64,000 nt of DNA from Pythium myriotylum (lineage: Eukaryota > Oomycota > Peronosporomycetes > Pythiales > Pythiaceae), in the NCBI GenBank assembly GCA_023091665.1, contig JALJCQ010000018.1:124001-188000 (forward strand). Reading direction: 5' to 3'. The notes beneath the pieces are model-generated. The model saw only the letters and a program-made list of their open reading frames with translations. It was not told where the DNA came from and searched no databases. This document shows, one piece after another, positions 52,487-63,373 of the stretch (position 1 is its first letter; each line of letters opens with the position of its first letter). A program made the translations under genes and the position numbers.

Positions 52487-53688
52487 AGGAAAAAACGTTT
52501 GAAGTTTTGTCTTCGATAAAGTACGAAATGATTTGAGATGAGAAAACTCACCATTCGACTCAGTAGTATAAAACAAATATAAAACACATACCAGATACTG
52601 GTTTTTATTGCCAACCAAACTACTCTGTGTTCTTTCCTTGTTTTTGTTGTTGTTTAAAACTAGTAAAAAGCAAGTTCACGTTTTTTATGAACACGTTGAA
52701 CTTCAGTTTCACAATGAAGGAGTTGGAATTGAAGAAAACAAGGCCAGATTCGGAATCTTTGGGTGATTTTTTACACGATGGGGGTTCCTAAGTCAAAACT
52801 CAAAAATAAAAAAAAAATTTGGACACGTCTCAGTCAGCTCAAAATTTTTGTGGGACAAACTTGGAATTTCGACAATCCGAGACCACCATTCGACAGAGGA
52901 GATCAAGAGCTATCCGATGGTGTGCTCAGATCCAATTTTTCGTTTTGGCGTTTAGTCTGGTTTGGTTTGCCGTGGTCTCAAATGATTGCCCGAAACGGTT
53001 CGATTGGGGCCTTCCTCGCAAATTCGAATGCAAAGAACAATACAACCTATCTCAGTTTTGATGTTTGTATTGCACGATTCGTGAGATACTACATGATGGA
53101 TCTCACCGCTCCTTCCATTTGACTGACGAGAATGCCGACTCACTGGCAGGTCAGGAAGAGTAAGGACTGGCCGCTCTGGTTGGGCGGAAGACCAGCTAAT
53201 TTTAACCTACAAAGAAGAGTCTATGGTCATTTTGTACATCCAACCCATCTGCAAAAGACGACTTCTGTACCTATTAATAGTTCCTTCGTGCATACAACAA
53301 GATGGCCGATTTTGCAGCAAATGTTGCGATGGACTCCAAGTGCCTTTTGTAATTGTAGGTGCAGTTTTAATTCATTTAGTATGCAGCCTCCAGACATTCC
53401 ACCCGTCCGACCATCCCGACTGGAGCGAGCTTCCACCCCTAATTCTTGGTGACTATCTCCAGTGGAGGGCCTCCACTGTAAATATGGCCCCCGCGCCCTA
53501 GGCGCCCCAATGCATATTCCTAGCTATAGCTCTTCGCACAGACGTTACGCAATCGACTCCAATTTTTATCATCATCACCTATTAATAGTTCCATTCAATG
53601 CATCACCAAGTCGCTTGAGCTCCTTTGCAATAATGAAATCAGCAGAATGGAATCTGTTCGCGAAGAGAGAAGGTTTGACTACCGTGCA
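52487..53688. other. AT-rich intergenic interval
   Basis: Noticeably more AT-rich than its surroundings. Apart from the possible degenerate copy of the right repeat at 52954-52990, nothing is recognised. Confidence 0.4.
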
Positions 53689-54450
53689 TTAGATGAAGGT
53701 AGCATTCGGCGCGAGTCCCTGGATCCAACTCTTGAGGTAGGACACCTTGCCATACACGCCTGGCTTACCAGCGATGCCGCAGCCTTCCCCCCAGCTTACG
53801 ACTCCGATCTGTACGTCACCCGTTGGACGCTCCAGAATCAACGGTCCGCCTGAGTCCTCCGAGCAAGAGTCGCGGTTAGCAAGGCCACCAGCGCAGAACA
53901 TGTTTGGCGTGATTGAAGACCCTGCATTGCCCTTCTTGCATTGGGCATCTGACAGCACCGCAACGTTCACTCGGAGCAACTCCTCTGAGGGCTTGCCGTT
54001 ATACGATGTCAATCCCCAGCCGATAGCCGTGGGGTCTTTGCCGACGAAAGTCTCACTATCCGCAGAGAGCAACTTCACTGGAGTAAACTTGGATGGCGTC
54101 GCAAGCTCAATGATGCTGAAGTCGTAGTCCATGTTGTTCGAGTTGTACTTGGGATGCGTGGTCTCTTTCTTGATTGCGATGCGCTCGCCGTCAGCACTAC
54201 CGCTGCGGAAGTGCGTGCCTACAGACACGAACTTGGCGCCCGCACAGTGTGCGGCACTGAGAATATGCGTTGGCGTGATGAGTGACCCGCCACATGTGCC
54301 ACCACCAGTCGCTGTTAAGCGTAGATTGGCAGTATAGGTTTTCTGACCAGCAGGGACGATAGTCCCTCCGAGAATCAATGGCTTGATGTCGACAGCCTGA
54401 GTGCTCGTTGCGGCTGCGGCTGCGAGGAGAAGAGTCGAGGTCGTCTTCAT
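53689..54450 (-). CDS. Secreted trypsin-like serine protease (S1A), copy 8, Glu193 type
   Basis: 253 residues from MKTTSTLLLAAAAATSTQA, a signal peptide. Triad motifs are LSAAHC, YDFSIIEL and CSEDSGGP, with the specificity Asp in NRDSC. The oxyanion-hole Gly193 is Glu, unlike the Met of its nearest relatives at 25037, 27603 and 30510. The mature start is ILGG after KPL. It lies 22 kb from the other copies, beyond the mobile region. A TCATTCGG motif sits about 40 bp before the ATG. Confidence 0.92.
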   Translation of the reverse strand: MKTTSTLLLAAAAATSTQAVDIKPLILGGTIVPAGQKTYTANLRLTATGGGTCGGSLITPTHILSAAHCAGAKFVSVGTHFRSGSADGERIAIKKETTHPKYNSNNMDYDFSIIELATPSKFTPVKLLSADSETFVGKDPTAIGWGLTSYNGKPSEELLRVNVAVLSDAQCKKGNAGSSITPNMFCAGGLANRDSCSEDSGGPLILERPTGDVQIGVVSWGEGCGIAGKPGVYGKVSYLKSWIQGLAPNATFI

Positions 54451-55337
54451 TGTCGAGAGGGGGGGCTTGAGTTTGGAGCGGAGGATTTCCGAATGATGTG
54501 AGATGAAAACTTCGGACGCTGCTGTGCGTGCGCTGTGTATTTGAGCAGATTCATGTCATTTCACGTAAACGGTCTTTATTGCCCTTCTTTCGTTTAGTCC
54601 AAAACGGACTAACCAATCGAAAGGCCATGCAGAGTTGCTGAAGGCCTGGCTCGAGCGATAAGACCGTGTCAGCAATACACCCATCCATCCCGACACTCTG
54701 ATAACGCGTTTGTAGGCCACTATCCCACACACGGTACTCCTAGTCTACCACTTCCACGCGTTTGTAATATTGAAGATTCCACGGAAGTCAACAACTTGAA
54801 TACGAAGGCTCCAAACGACATGACAGCAACAGCTCCACATCCAAGTTCAGTGACACATCGACCAGATCGGTGACAGCTATCAGTCAGCTGTCAGTCGTGC
54901 ACATTGACGCAAGACCAACCCTTGTGGAGACAGCCTGGGTCTTCTAGGATATACCGGTACACCTATATCTTGCGTAGGCGATGACGCGGAGCTGCGAAGA
55001 TGCCTGTGGTCAGTGTAGCAGCGATACCCGAGTTTTCGTAAATATTTGGGTTCCGGATGTCATTGGGTAGAGAACACCGGCATACAAGTACTTCGAAGTA
55101 CGTTGTCAGCCGTAGGTTACCGTAGTGTGGATCAAACAGGAGAATACATGTCTGTGCTATCTATCCACACGATTCGAGGGCTCATAAATTTGTCCACGAC
55201 TAGATCTTTCCCCGTGGAGCGTAGCATAGTGCTATGCCTTTTTTACCGGCGCTTGGTGGAAACAAAAGCAGGAGCACATGTTAGCGAAGTCGTAATACAA
55301 AAATACATATTACAATCCACTATGATAATCTTGTCCC
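54451..55337. other. Intergenic, nothing recognised
   Basis: Holds the promoter of the 53689 protease. No gene or repeat is seen elsewhere. Confidence 0.45.
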
Positions 55338-57259
55338 TTACTCCGCTGCGAGTCGGTACGGAAGGACTGCGGTACATTGCGTAACCCAGCGAAGCACAAG
55401 CTTGAGTTTCTCATGTACTCGCAAGGTATCGATCGGGTCATCGTGAGTCTTGACGTGCCCTGCGTCAACGTGGACTGAAACATCGAGGCTCGTCCCCGTG
55501 GATACAACAGCCCATCGCCAACGATACGCCTTGCCTCCCTGCTCGCGAGGCCACGCAAAGCAAGTCACCTCTGCACTCGCTCTTTTGAAGTCGAACCCGG
55601 ACGTGAACCCGAAGTAGTCCCCGATCGTATGCGAATTCGAAGCGAATGCACCCAGAGAGGAGTCACCATTCGGAAGAAACGCGAACTGCCTCTCTTTCCC
55701 GTCCAAGATGAGATCCATACCGGTTGACCCTATCTTCCGTGAGGCCGATTCAACCCGAAGACGTCGCGACTGGAGGTTCAAATGGATGGCGCTGAGTTGG
55801 TTCACGAAGTTGATAAAGAGTCCCGTTGACACAGCACCCACGAGACCGATGCAGTTGTTTCGTACCATCACTCGAACGTCCTCAGATCGGCAGACCCAAA
55901 CCACCCCCCGTTTCCAGCCACAGAGGTCGCGCTGACGGCGGTACCGTTCGACTGCACTTCGTTGAACTCTGGCGACAAAGCTAGCCCAGTCGAAGGCGTG
56001 ACGGCAAGTTACACTTTCTCCGATCGCTTTGCCATCGCTCACACTTGCGATTAGTTCGGTCCACGTCCATTGATAGCCGTCTAAGAAAGCCAAGACTCTC
56101 TTCGATACTCTATCCATCCATCGTTTGTAGAGCTGCCGCATCGCATGATTATCGAGGATCACGACCACGCCTCTTGCCGCAAACGCTTCAGCCTCTGCGC
56201 AGATTCTTGGATCGCTATGAAGCCAGCAGGCTAGTAGGGCCGCCATCTCGACACCATCGACAGGTTGCTGATGAGCTGTATTTTTGCCGAGTTGGACAGA
56301 ATTGAGTATAGTCTCCATCTGGGAAGACTCCCAACTACACAGTTCAGTCCGTAAACGATTGGCTGGGAGCTCGTCGACCGCGTTGAGGATAAGTGCCAGA
56401 ATTTCAGCAAACGATTTCTCGTTGACTTCGTCCTGCATCTCGGACAGGCTTGCCTTCTCCAACTGTTTCCCGAGTGATAGTGCTTCTGGCAAAAAAATAC
56501 TCGTCGTAGCACGTGACGATTTTGTCGTTTGGTTTCTTCGCCTCTCCATCTCCCACACTAGCGCCTGAAACAACAGGCTCTGTTGCGGTTCCTTCGTCTC
56601 CCTGTCGGCCGCTCTACGGAACGACGCAAAGGTAAATGAGGGTGAAAGCGCCTTTGCGACGACCCTGAAAAAAGTTTGGCCATGTCGATCGTACGGAGTG
56701 ACAACTACCGCCTCCAGCACGTGCTTCGTTAGGCGCTGGGCTTTTGTCGCACCGCTATCCCACGCGTAAACCCAGCGTGCCATCGCGTTGATTTTAAATA
56801 TGATGCCGCCTGGCCCCATGCGCGTGGCAATGGTCTGCGAGGCAATCCATTCGGCAGTGGGGCTCTCTTCCGACTGCAGCGAAGACGAGATCGCCTCCAT
56901 CGGCATGAGCTCCCCAACTCTCGCAGCATCGCGAAGTACCGGACGGAAGCGAGCGAATACCTGGATGGGCGATATCGTGTCCACGGTTGGAGTATGAACT
57001 TTGAGAAGGAGCGATGTCCCGCAGTAGCTTCGCGTCTTGTGGCCTGGGCAGCAGTGCGGGAAGCATCGCACGATCTGATGGCATTACCACGATGGTCAGC
57101 GCGATGAACGGTCGATCCGAAAGGGTAAAAGATTCGCACCTTAGTGCGATTCATGCGGTTGGAACGCTCATAGGCCTCTTGGAAGAGAGTTTCGTGGGTG
57201 CATGAGCGCGGTGCTGTGAAGGCACAGGAGAAACCATCGACTCCAGCGCTCTCCATCAT
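55338..57259 (-). CDS. Unrecognised oomycete-type protein, two exons
   Basis: Exon 1 is 57140-57259 (MMESAGVDGFSCAFTAPRSC to NRMNRTK) and exon 2 is 55338-57074 (from IVRCFPHCCPGHKTRS). The 65-bp intron has GT at 57139-57138 and AG at 57076-57075 (minus sense) and preserves frame, which explains why the long frame has no ATG. The product would be 618 residues. A Cys-rich N-terminal patch (CFPHCCPGH, YCG) looks like a small metal-binding module. The middle is mostly helical, and the C-terminal third has a beta-rich look (GFTSGFDFKRASAEVTCFAW). No family is recognised. The splice model is inferred from sequence. Confidence 0.7.
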
Positions 57260-57322
57260 CTTGCGGTCTTCCTGTGAAATGAAGCAGTCAGCAAGGGCCC
57301 TCAAGGTTGTGGGTGGGTGAAT

Positions 57323-57350
57323 GGGGGGGGGGGGGGGGGGGGGGGGGGGG
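57323..57350 (+). repeat. 28-bp poly-G tract
   Basis: An unbroken G run in front of TATATAGG, about 65 bp upstream of the ATG of the minus-strand gene ending at 57259. Compare 17149-17174. Confidence 0.85.
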
Positions 57351-58925
57351 TATATAGGACGAAAGGAAGGCACGCTGCTGTACACAAAACGCCACCCGGT
57401 ATCTGTTCCAAAATCCTGGGACAGCTCAATATTGGGCGCCAAATTCTGTAACCCTTCCCGATCCTTCCTTCTTCTCCACTTCTGCAACCGTTGGCAGAAG
57501 GCTTCCCCATTGGCCCAACAGGGAAGCCTTCGTGGGTAGTGTGGCATCGCTCCACACAAAATTATGGTTCTTTGAGGTCGTCAGTTTGTCGCACTTAATA
57601 AAGCTTGCGGAGAACTACACAGCTTCACAGAACGGTCATAGTTTTCCAACATCTTCGCGTCTCCGTGGGTGTCTGCGATCCGCAAATTGGATGATACCTG
57701 TCACGTGTACTTTTTTGGACGATGAGGTTGTGGTGAAAAGAAGCTTAAAATTGTTGAGTCTCACTTCAGCAAGACAATAAACCGTATCCAGTAAGACCAT
57801 CATTGTCGCCATCTCGACTTGACGCCGTCTGGTTGGCGGATTCGCATGGTGCGTGGTTGAACTAGATTGAGCGATGATTTTGCACTCCCACAGACACAAT
57901 GGTTAGCTCAATTGCTGGCTGGGATGTGTCGATTTATCCAGTGAGATGTTGGGCTTGAGCGGTCTGGTTCATCCGACGACTCGTCAACCAAACCTTCCGT
58001 GCTGAATTGTGGTTTCAACTGGCACCGACGCAAGTAATGCCACGCTTAGGTTCGCACCCGCTTTCTTCAGTGTCGACGGATGATGAAAAGTTCCATGAGC
58101 TCCCTCTCTTCAAAGAAGTGTTCCATTTACAAATCGCACCGGATCTTTGTTTTTCCGTCTCCCAAGACAGAAATACGAGACACCGATCATCTAACAGAAT
58201 CGAGTGGATTTCGTTTACCACAACCAGCATAATTCCACTCGCTCAATCCAAAATCTCGAGTTGAGAAGCGTATCGACGAACGTTCCCCAATTATTATCTT
58301 TGCTGCTCCATAGCGGTCTTTTCACGCGAAGGAGCTTTCGTTTCTCATATCGCTCGAATGACCACCTTTCACTATCGCGTAAGCTTTGATAAACGAGGCG
58401 TCTCCTGCTGCCAAGGACGTGGCAAAAACTATCGATTTTTTAGGTCGAAGAGTCTCGGCTTATCGCTTGCCACGGCTTGCTGGCCCACAATAATGATGCT
58501 ATCATCGTCGAAGCTGCTCTCTATGGTCTTGTTCGCCATCGAGGTGTTCTACAAGCATCGGATCGAAGTGTGCACTGCGGCAAAATGCTATCCAGCTAGC
58601 ATTGTGTCCAGTCCTTCAAGTATCGGTCGATGAAAAGTCTCAGTAGTGCCAATGGTCTGGTGGTGTTTCCGGATGAGCACCAAAACGTATACTGCTGTGT
58701 GGCCTCTGAGCAACACAAAATTCGTATTGGTGAGATGACGGGTGCTGTCTCAGATCCGCCATATCACCCACCTCCTTGGAAATGTAGTCTTGGGCACACA
58801 CTCCTTATCGAAGAAAAAACGAGTTCGACGACCCAGACACACAATGTATTTTGCGCACAATCTAATGATCAAATCTACAATCTGAACACATATCTACGAA
58901 CCTGCCAAAACCTGACTTATGCACC
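57351..58925. other. Intergenic, nothing recognised
   Basis: Several short open frames occur on both strands but none has a recognisable motif. The right end is the 3' flank of the SulP gene. Confidence 0.4.
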
Positions 58926-61775
58926 TCACTGCACAGACGCTTCCTCACTGAGATCCACAGGCACTACCGCATTCTCACGAATGGCATTGATTGCCTGGTC
59001 AAAATCGATACGAGCATTTTCTAGAACGATGCCGTACAAGAACTCGGTCGATTCGAGCAAATGCTGGAGCCGGTCGCGAGCGTTCACGATGGCGAGCTGG
59101 ATATTGCGCACGTGAAGGTCCTCTTTCAAATGCTTCATCATCTGTATCGTTGTCGAGTCCCAGTCCATGATTGAGCATGCATCAATGATCACACCAGAGA
59201 CATAAACCCCTTCGGTCTGCTCGCGCTTTGTAATTTCTCTCTCGACGACACGCTCGACGTACTCGCAGTTAGCGAAGTACAAGGCGCCCTCCACTCGAAT
59301 GACGATGATGTCCGAGAGCGGCTGTGCAGTCTCGGGATACAAATCAAGATCCACCAGTCTCTTCTCATTCGTTTCTTCGTCTTCAATCTCGCCGAGCATT
59401 GTAAGTGTAGGTCGACGTGTCTTGTAAATCACAGCCACCAGCGAGCAGAAGATGGAAGACAAGAGGCCCGGCAACACACCGAGTAGGCACGTCAAGATGA
59501 ACGACGCCAACCACACGTAGAACTCGTCTCGCTTCACTCGATAGAGCCACTTGGCCTCCTTGATCTCAATGAGTGAGTGGCCGGCAACGATAATGATAGC
59601 TGCAAGCGATGCCTTCGGCAGATACGCCAGAGCCGAGGTCGCCGTGTACAACGCCACGACCACAACACTGACGGTGATGAGTGAGGCCAATTGTGTCCGT
59701 GCGTTTTGCATATTCACAGCCGTTCGAGAAAGACCGCCCGTCGCTGGCATCGACTGGAAGAATGAACCAACGAGGTTTGAGAACCCTAGTGCAATCAACT
59801 CTTGGTTTGGTCGGATGCGGTAGCCTTCCTTGATCGCCAGACGCTTGGCCATTGCGATACTCGACATGTACGAAATGATGGCGATCGACAATGCGTCAAT
59901 GATGATATGGTACAGTCGATCCGTCTCGATGACCTTCGTGAGAAATCCATACCACGGAAGCTTGGGCGAGGGGTAACCACCTGGCACGTCGCCTGTGAGC
60001 TTCAATGCATCCTTTCCTGCCAGGTACCCAACGATACCGCCGATCAGACACACCATAAACGAGCCGAGATCACACACGAGGCGAAGGGCAATCAGCACTG
60101 CGATCTTCGACCGAAGAATGCGGATCGACATTGACGACGCCACAATCGCATCGATTGAGCGTCCGTTGAGAGCTGTAGTAGAACAAGTTGAGTCGGTGAT
60201 CGACGTGTCGGACGCGACTGATTTAGCGGGCGACGCCATATTCTTGACTCGAGCATACGGCTGAGGCGCAAGCGGAGCTGGCTTGGTCTCTTCGCTTGAT
60301 TTGGTCACATCAGCGGACGACACGGATTCATCTGGCTTGGTCTCCTCCACTTTCGTTTCAATGACCCGTCGGGGTGTCGTCAAACGGTCCAAGCGTCGCG
60401 GTGTGCCCACGTTGCTTGAGCCAGAGGTGTTTCGCTTGAGCGCTGGCGGTCCTCCCTTGCGCAAGAACGAGTACTCAAGCGGTTTCTCGAGATGCAGGTA
60501 ATCTTCGTCTGACAGCGAGAATCCGACGCCGTCGTCTTTGATCACACGGTTGCGCGTGCTTCTTGCGACAAGAGCCATGTCGCCCTGACGGCACGACCGC
60601 GGATCCAAATCGGTCAGCAAATCGCCACGATTCGAGCGCGACGAGCCCGTCCAAGGCGACGTGAGCAAGTCGCTGCGTCTCGTGCTCCGGGACGAGAAGA
60701 GCGACGGCATGATGTTGGGCGTGCTGTTGACGTTGACCGACGACGGGCGCGATCCTGACGCCACGGGCGAGGGCTCGACGCTCGCGTCGTCGTCATCCGC
60801 AGGCTTCTTCTTGGTCTTCTTGGGCTTTTTGTTCTTCTTGCCTTTCTTGCTCGTATCGTCGTCATCCGAGACGTTGCCCAGCTCAATGTCCTCATACGCA
60901 TCCTGGGCCTGGCCGACGTCTCGCTGGTCGTCCTCGCCGAGGCTCTGCAACCTCTCGAGTGCGCGCGTGGTCTCGATCGCAAACTCTTCTTCGAGCTCTT
61001 CTTCGAGCTTCTCCATCTCCTTGACGACGCTGCGCTTGAGCGCGCGCATGCCCACGAGGATGCCAATGGAGAGCGCGCCGAGTGCGAGACTCGTCGTGTT
61101 CCAGTGGCCGAGCTTCTCAAAGAGGTCGAGCACCGTGAGGAACGGGAGATCGTGCATGGCGACCTTGACGCCGAACCAGTTGTGGAACTGCGAGAGCATG
61201 ATGAGCACGCCGCCGGCCGAGATGAAGCCGCCCATGACGGGCCGCGAGAAGAAATCCGCGATGATGCCGAGCCGGAAGACGCCCATGAAGAGCAGGATGC
61301 CGCCCGAGAGGAACGAGAGCAAGATGCCCGTGGCCACTCGCTCGTCTTCGCTTTCGATCTTCTTGATGGCCGAGCCCACGAGCAGCGAGACCTCCGAGCC
61401 GTTGGCGACCGAGAGCACGCGCGACGTGCCGAAGAGCGGGTAGATCATGGGCACGAGCGCGGCCGTGTAGAGTCCGTAGATGGGCGGCACGCCCATCATC
61501 GTGCTCAGCGAGATCTCCTGCGGCACGATCATCATGCCGACCGTGATGCCGGCGACGAGATCGTAGCTCAGGTCTTCGTGGATGTCGTAGCTCGGGAGCC
61601 ACTCGAGGATGGGCACGTGCTGCTTGAAGAAGAAGAGCACGCGCGAGCGCGTCGTGTGCTGCCTCGCGTAGGCCCAGCGCTGCTGCAGCGCGGCCAGCAG
61701 CGCCGCGAGCGACCAGTCGCTCTCGCTCTCGCGCTCGCTTTCGCGGGCGCGCGCGTCGGCCTCGCGCGGACTCAT
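58926..61775 (-). CDS. SulP family sulfate/anion transporter with STAS domain
   Basis: 949 residues, an integral-membrane anion transporter of the SulP (SLC26) family. Residues about 70-245 carry the first transmembrane block, with signature features GITVGMMIVPQ, PPIYGLYTA and FGTSRVLSVANGSE. The block resumes at about residue 553 (SKIAVLIALRLVCD) with SMPATGGLSRTAVN. A C-terminal STAS domain follows (IRVEGALYFANCEYVER, GVIIDACSIMDWDSTT). Between the blocks lies an insert of about 300 residues that is charged, lysine-rich and Ser-rich (for example KKGKKNKKPKKTKKK), likely disordered and cytoplasmic; ordinary SulP proteins have only a short loop there. No intron is needed. It is divergent from the MscL gene. 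Confidence 0.93.
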   Translation of the reverse strand: MSPREADARARESERESESDWSLAALLAALQQRWAYARQHTTRSRVLFFFKQHVPILEWLPSYDIHEDLSYDLVAGITVGMMIVPQEISLSTMMGVPPIYGLYTAALVPMIYPLFGTSRVLSVANGSEVSLLVGSAIKKIESEDERVATGILLSFLSGGILLFMGVFRLGIIADFFSRPVMGGFISAGGVLIMLSQFHNWFGVKVAMHDLPFLTVLDLFEKLGHWNTTSLALGALSIGILVGMRALKRSVVKEMEKLEEELEEEFAIETTRALERLQSLGEDDQRDVGQAQDAYEDIELGNVSDDDDTSKKGKKNKKPKKTKKKPADDDDASVEPSPVASGSRPSSVNVNSTPNIMPSLFSSRSTRRSDLLTSPWTGSSRSNRGDLLTDLDPRSCRQGDMALVARSTRNRVIKDDGVGFSLSDEDYLHLEKPLEYSFLRKGGPPALKRNTSGSSNVGTPRRLDRLTTPRRVIETKVEETKPDESVSSADVTKSSEETKPAPLAPQPYARVKNMASPAKSVASDTSITDSTCSTTALNGRSIDAIVASSMSIRILRSKIAVLIALRLVCDLGSFMVCLIGGIVGYLAGKDALKLTGDVPGGYPSPKLPWYGFLTKVIETDRLYHIIIDALSIAIISYMSSIAMAKRLAIKEGYRIRPNQELIALGFSNLVGSFFQSMPATGGLSRTAVNMQNARTQLASLITVSVVVVALYTATSALAYLPKASLAAIIIVAGHSLIEIKEAKWLYRVKRDEFYVWLASFILTCLLGVLPGLLSSIFCSLVAVIYKTRRPTLTMLGEIEDEETNEKRLVDLDLYPETAQPLSDIIVIRVEGALYFANCEYVERVVEREITKREQTEGVYVSGVIIDACSIMDWDSTTIQMMKHLKEDLHVRNIQLAIVNARDRLQHLLESTEFLYGIVLENARIDFDQAINAIRENAVVPVDLSEEASVQ

Positions 61776-62510
61776 GGCGCGCGCGACGGCTCAATCGAAC
61801 GAGGAGATCGCGGCGAGGCGCGTGGCGGGGCGCGAAGAGGGCGGCGCGATCCACGGACGAGGCCGCCTTCCTGTCTCTGAAGAAGAGAGGGTCGAGGGCC
61901 GCATGGCCAGACCCGCTCTCTTGCGCAGCGGGATGCGGGGGAAGAGTGGGGTCGGTAAAGAGAGGGGGATGATGTATGTTTTAATTTGGGAGTTGGGTAG
62001 GTGACAGACGGTAAAGAGAGGGAATGGGAGGTGGTCTTTGCTGGCCAAGTGTCACAAACCTACAGTGGATGGGTCCCAGAGTGCCACAGGGTACACAACT
62101 CAGCGGCACGGTACAGTAGAGGTTCTGCTAAGTACGGGGGGCAGGCGAGACACCCTTTTTGAGCAATTTAGAACAGTAAAGTTGCTTGTTAAGGAGAATG
62201 CAGCCATCTGGACAAAGAGGCAGGTGAACTTGTGACAGCGAACAGCGTCGTCTCCACGCCCTTTCAAGCACTCTTTCATTCGATACCGTCGTTAACCAAT
62301 AGCATCAACAGAATCAACCTTACATTCCTACCACCTCTACATATCATACCCTTTCTAAACAAATTGCTTCGTTTTGTGTTATTCAAGAGGAACCCTCCAT
62401 GTTCTCGCCCGCGGCAGGCAGTTGGCTCATGGAGATGGGTACACCACCATCGCTTCCTCGCCTCTCTTCCTCCTCTCTCTCTCTCCCTCTCCCCTCCATT
62501 CCCCTCCGCC
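61776..62510. other. Divergent promoter interval of SulP and MscL genes
   Basis: 735 bp between two start codons. The right side carries a pyrimidine-rich stretch (CTCTCTCTCTCCCTCTCCC at 62475-62493) directly before the MscL ATG. No other gene is recognised. Confidence 0.5.
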
Positions 62511-63373
62511 ATGACCGCCGCGTCCGCGCCGTCCTCTCCGTCCGCCGGCAAGCGCCGCGGCGTCAGCTTCAGCGCCGCCGACGACCGCGCGCCGCCGGCC
62601 TCGAGCGGCGACCTCGAGCTCGTCGGCGTGCCCGGCGAGCACACGTCGCTGCTCCACAAGGCGCGCGCGTCGCTCAAGAACATGGGGCCGCCCATCCACC
62701 ACGTGCGCGGCTTCGTCGAGGACTTCCAGGAGTTCATCCAGCAGGGCAACATGATCGACCTCGCGGTCGGCATCATCCTCGGCAAGTCGTTCACGGCCAT
62801 TCTCGACTCGTTCGTCGGCGACATCCTCGCGCCGATCCTCAGTCTCTTCTCCGGTGCGTTGAGTATCGATGGATCGGGTCATGCGTCATGGTAGAGGGTT
62901 GGCTTAGGGGCTTTGTGTGCCTGAAGCAGACAAGAGCCTCGCCAACTACTACGCCGTCGCGCGATGTCCTCCGCTCGTGCTGCGTTGCAACAGCGACACG
63001 TGGCCGACGTGGCAAGCCGGTACGAGATTCTTTTCCTTCCAAGCTCAGGTTCTGTAATGTGCTGACATCGCTCGTCGCTTGGCAATGACAGCTCGAGCTG
63101 CTGGCGCCGTGACCGTCAACTATGGCCAGTTCACCGAAAACTTTGTCAACTTCCTCATCTACGCTCTCTTCCTGTACATCGCGATCAAGAAAGGTGCGTT
63201 GGCTCGTTCTTTAATGAATTTCTCCTCGCTGATAGTGAGTATGACGCCGCGTAGTGCTCGAAGTGCTTTTCCGACGCACGATCGTGATGAAGAAGCAGTG
63301 TCCGGCCTGCAAAGAGTTTATCCGCGGCAACGCGACGGTCTGCAAAGAGTGCGGCCACCACTTCTTGCCGTGA
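62511..63373 (+). CDS. mscL: MscL-type mechanosensitive channel, four exons
   Basis: Predicted exons are 62511-62853, 62930-63019, 63092-63193 and 63255-63373, giving 217 residues. All three introns begin GT, end AG and fall in phase 1. The protein has an N-terminal extension of about 75 residues absent from bacterial MscL. The first helix follows (GNMIDLAVGIILGKSF), then a loop (DKSLANYYAVARCP), the second helix (NYGQFTENFVNFLIYALF) and a C-terminal zinc-ribbon-like end (KKQCPACKEFIRG, then CKECGHHF). Bacterial homologues often carry a similar CxxC tail. The channel opens under membrane tension to release solutes in hypo-osmotic shock. The membrane where it acts (plasma or mitochondrial) cannot be told. 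Confidence 0.85.

Noticed and set aside
61104..61880. Long plus-strand frame opposite the SulP gene
   Set aside because: It is a compositional shadow of GC-rich codons on the opposite strand, rich in Glu, Arg and His without any motif.
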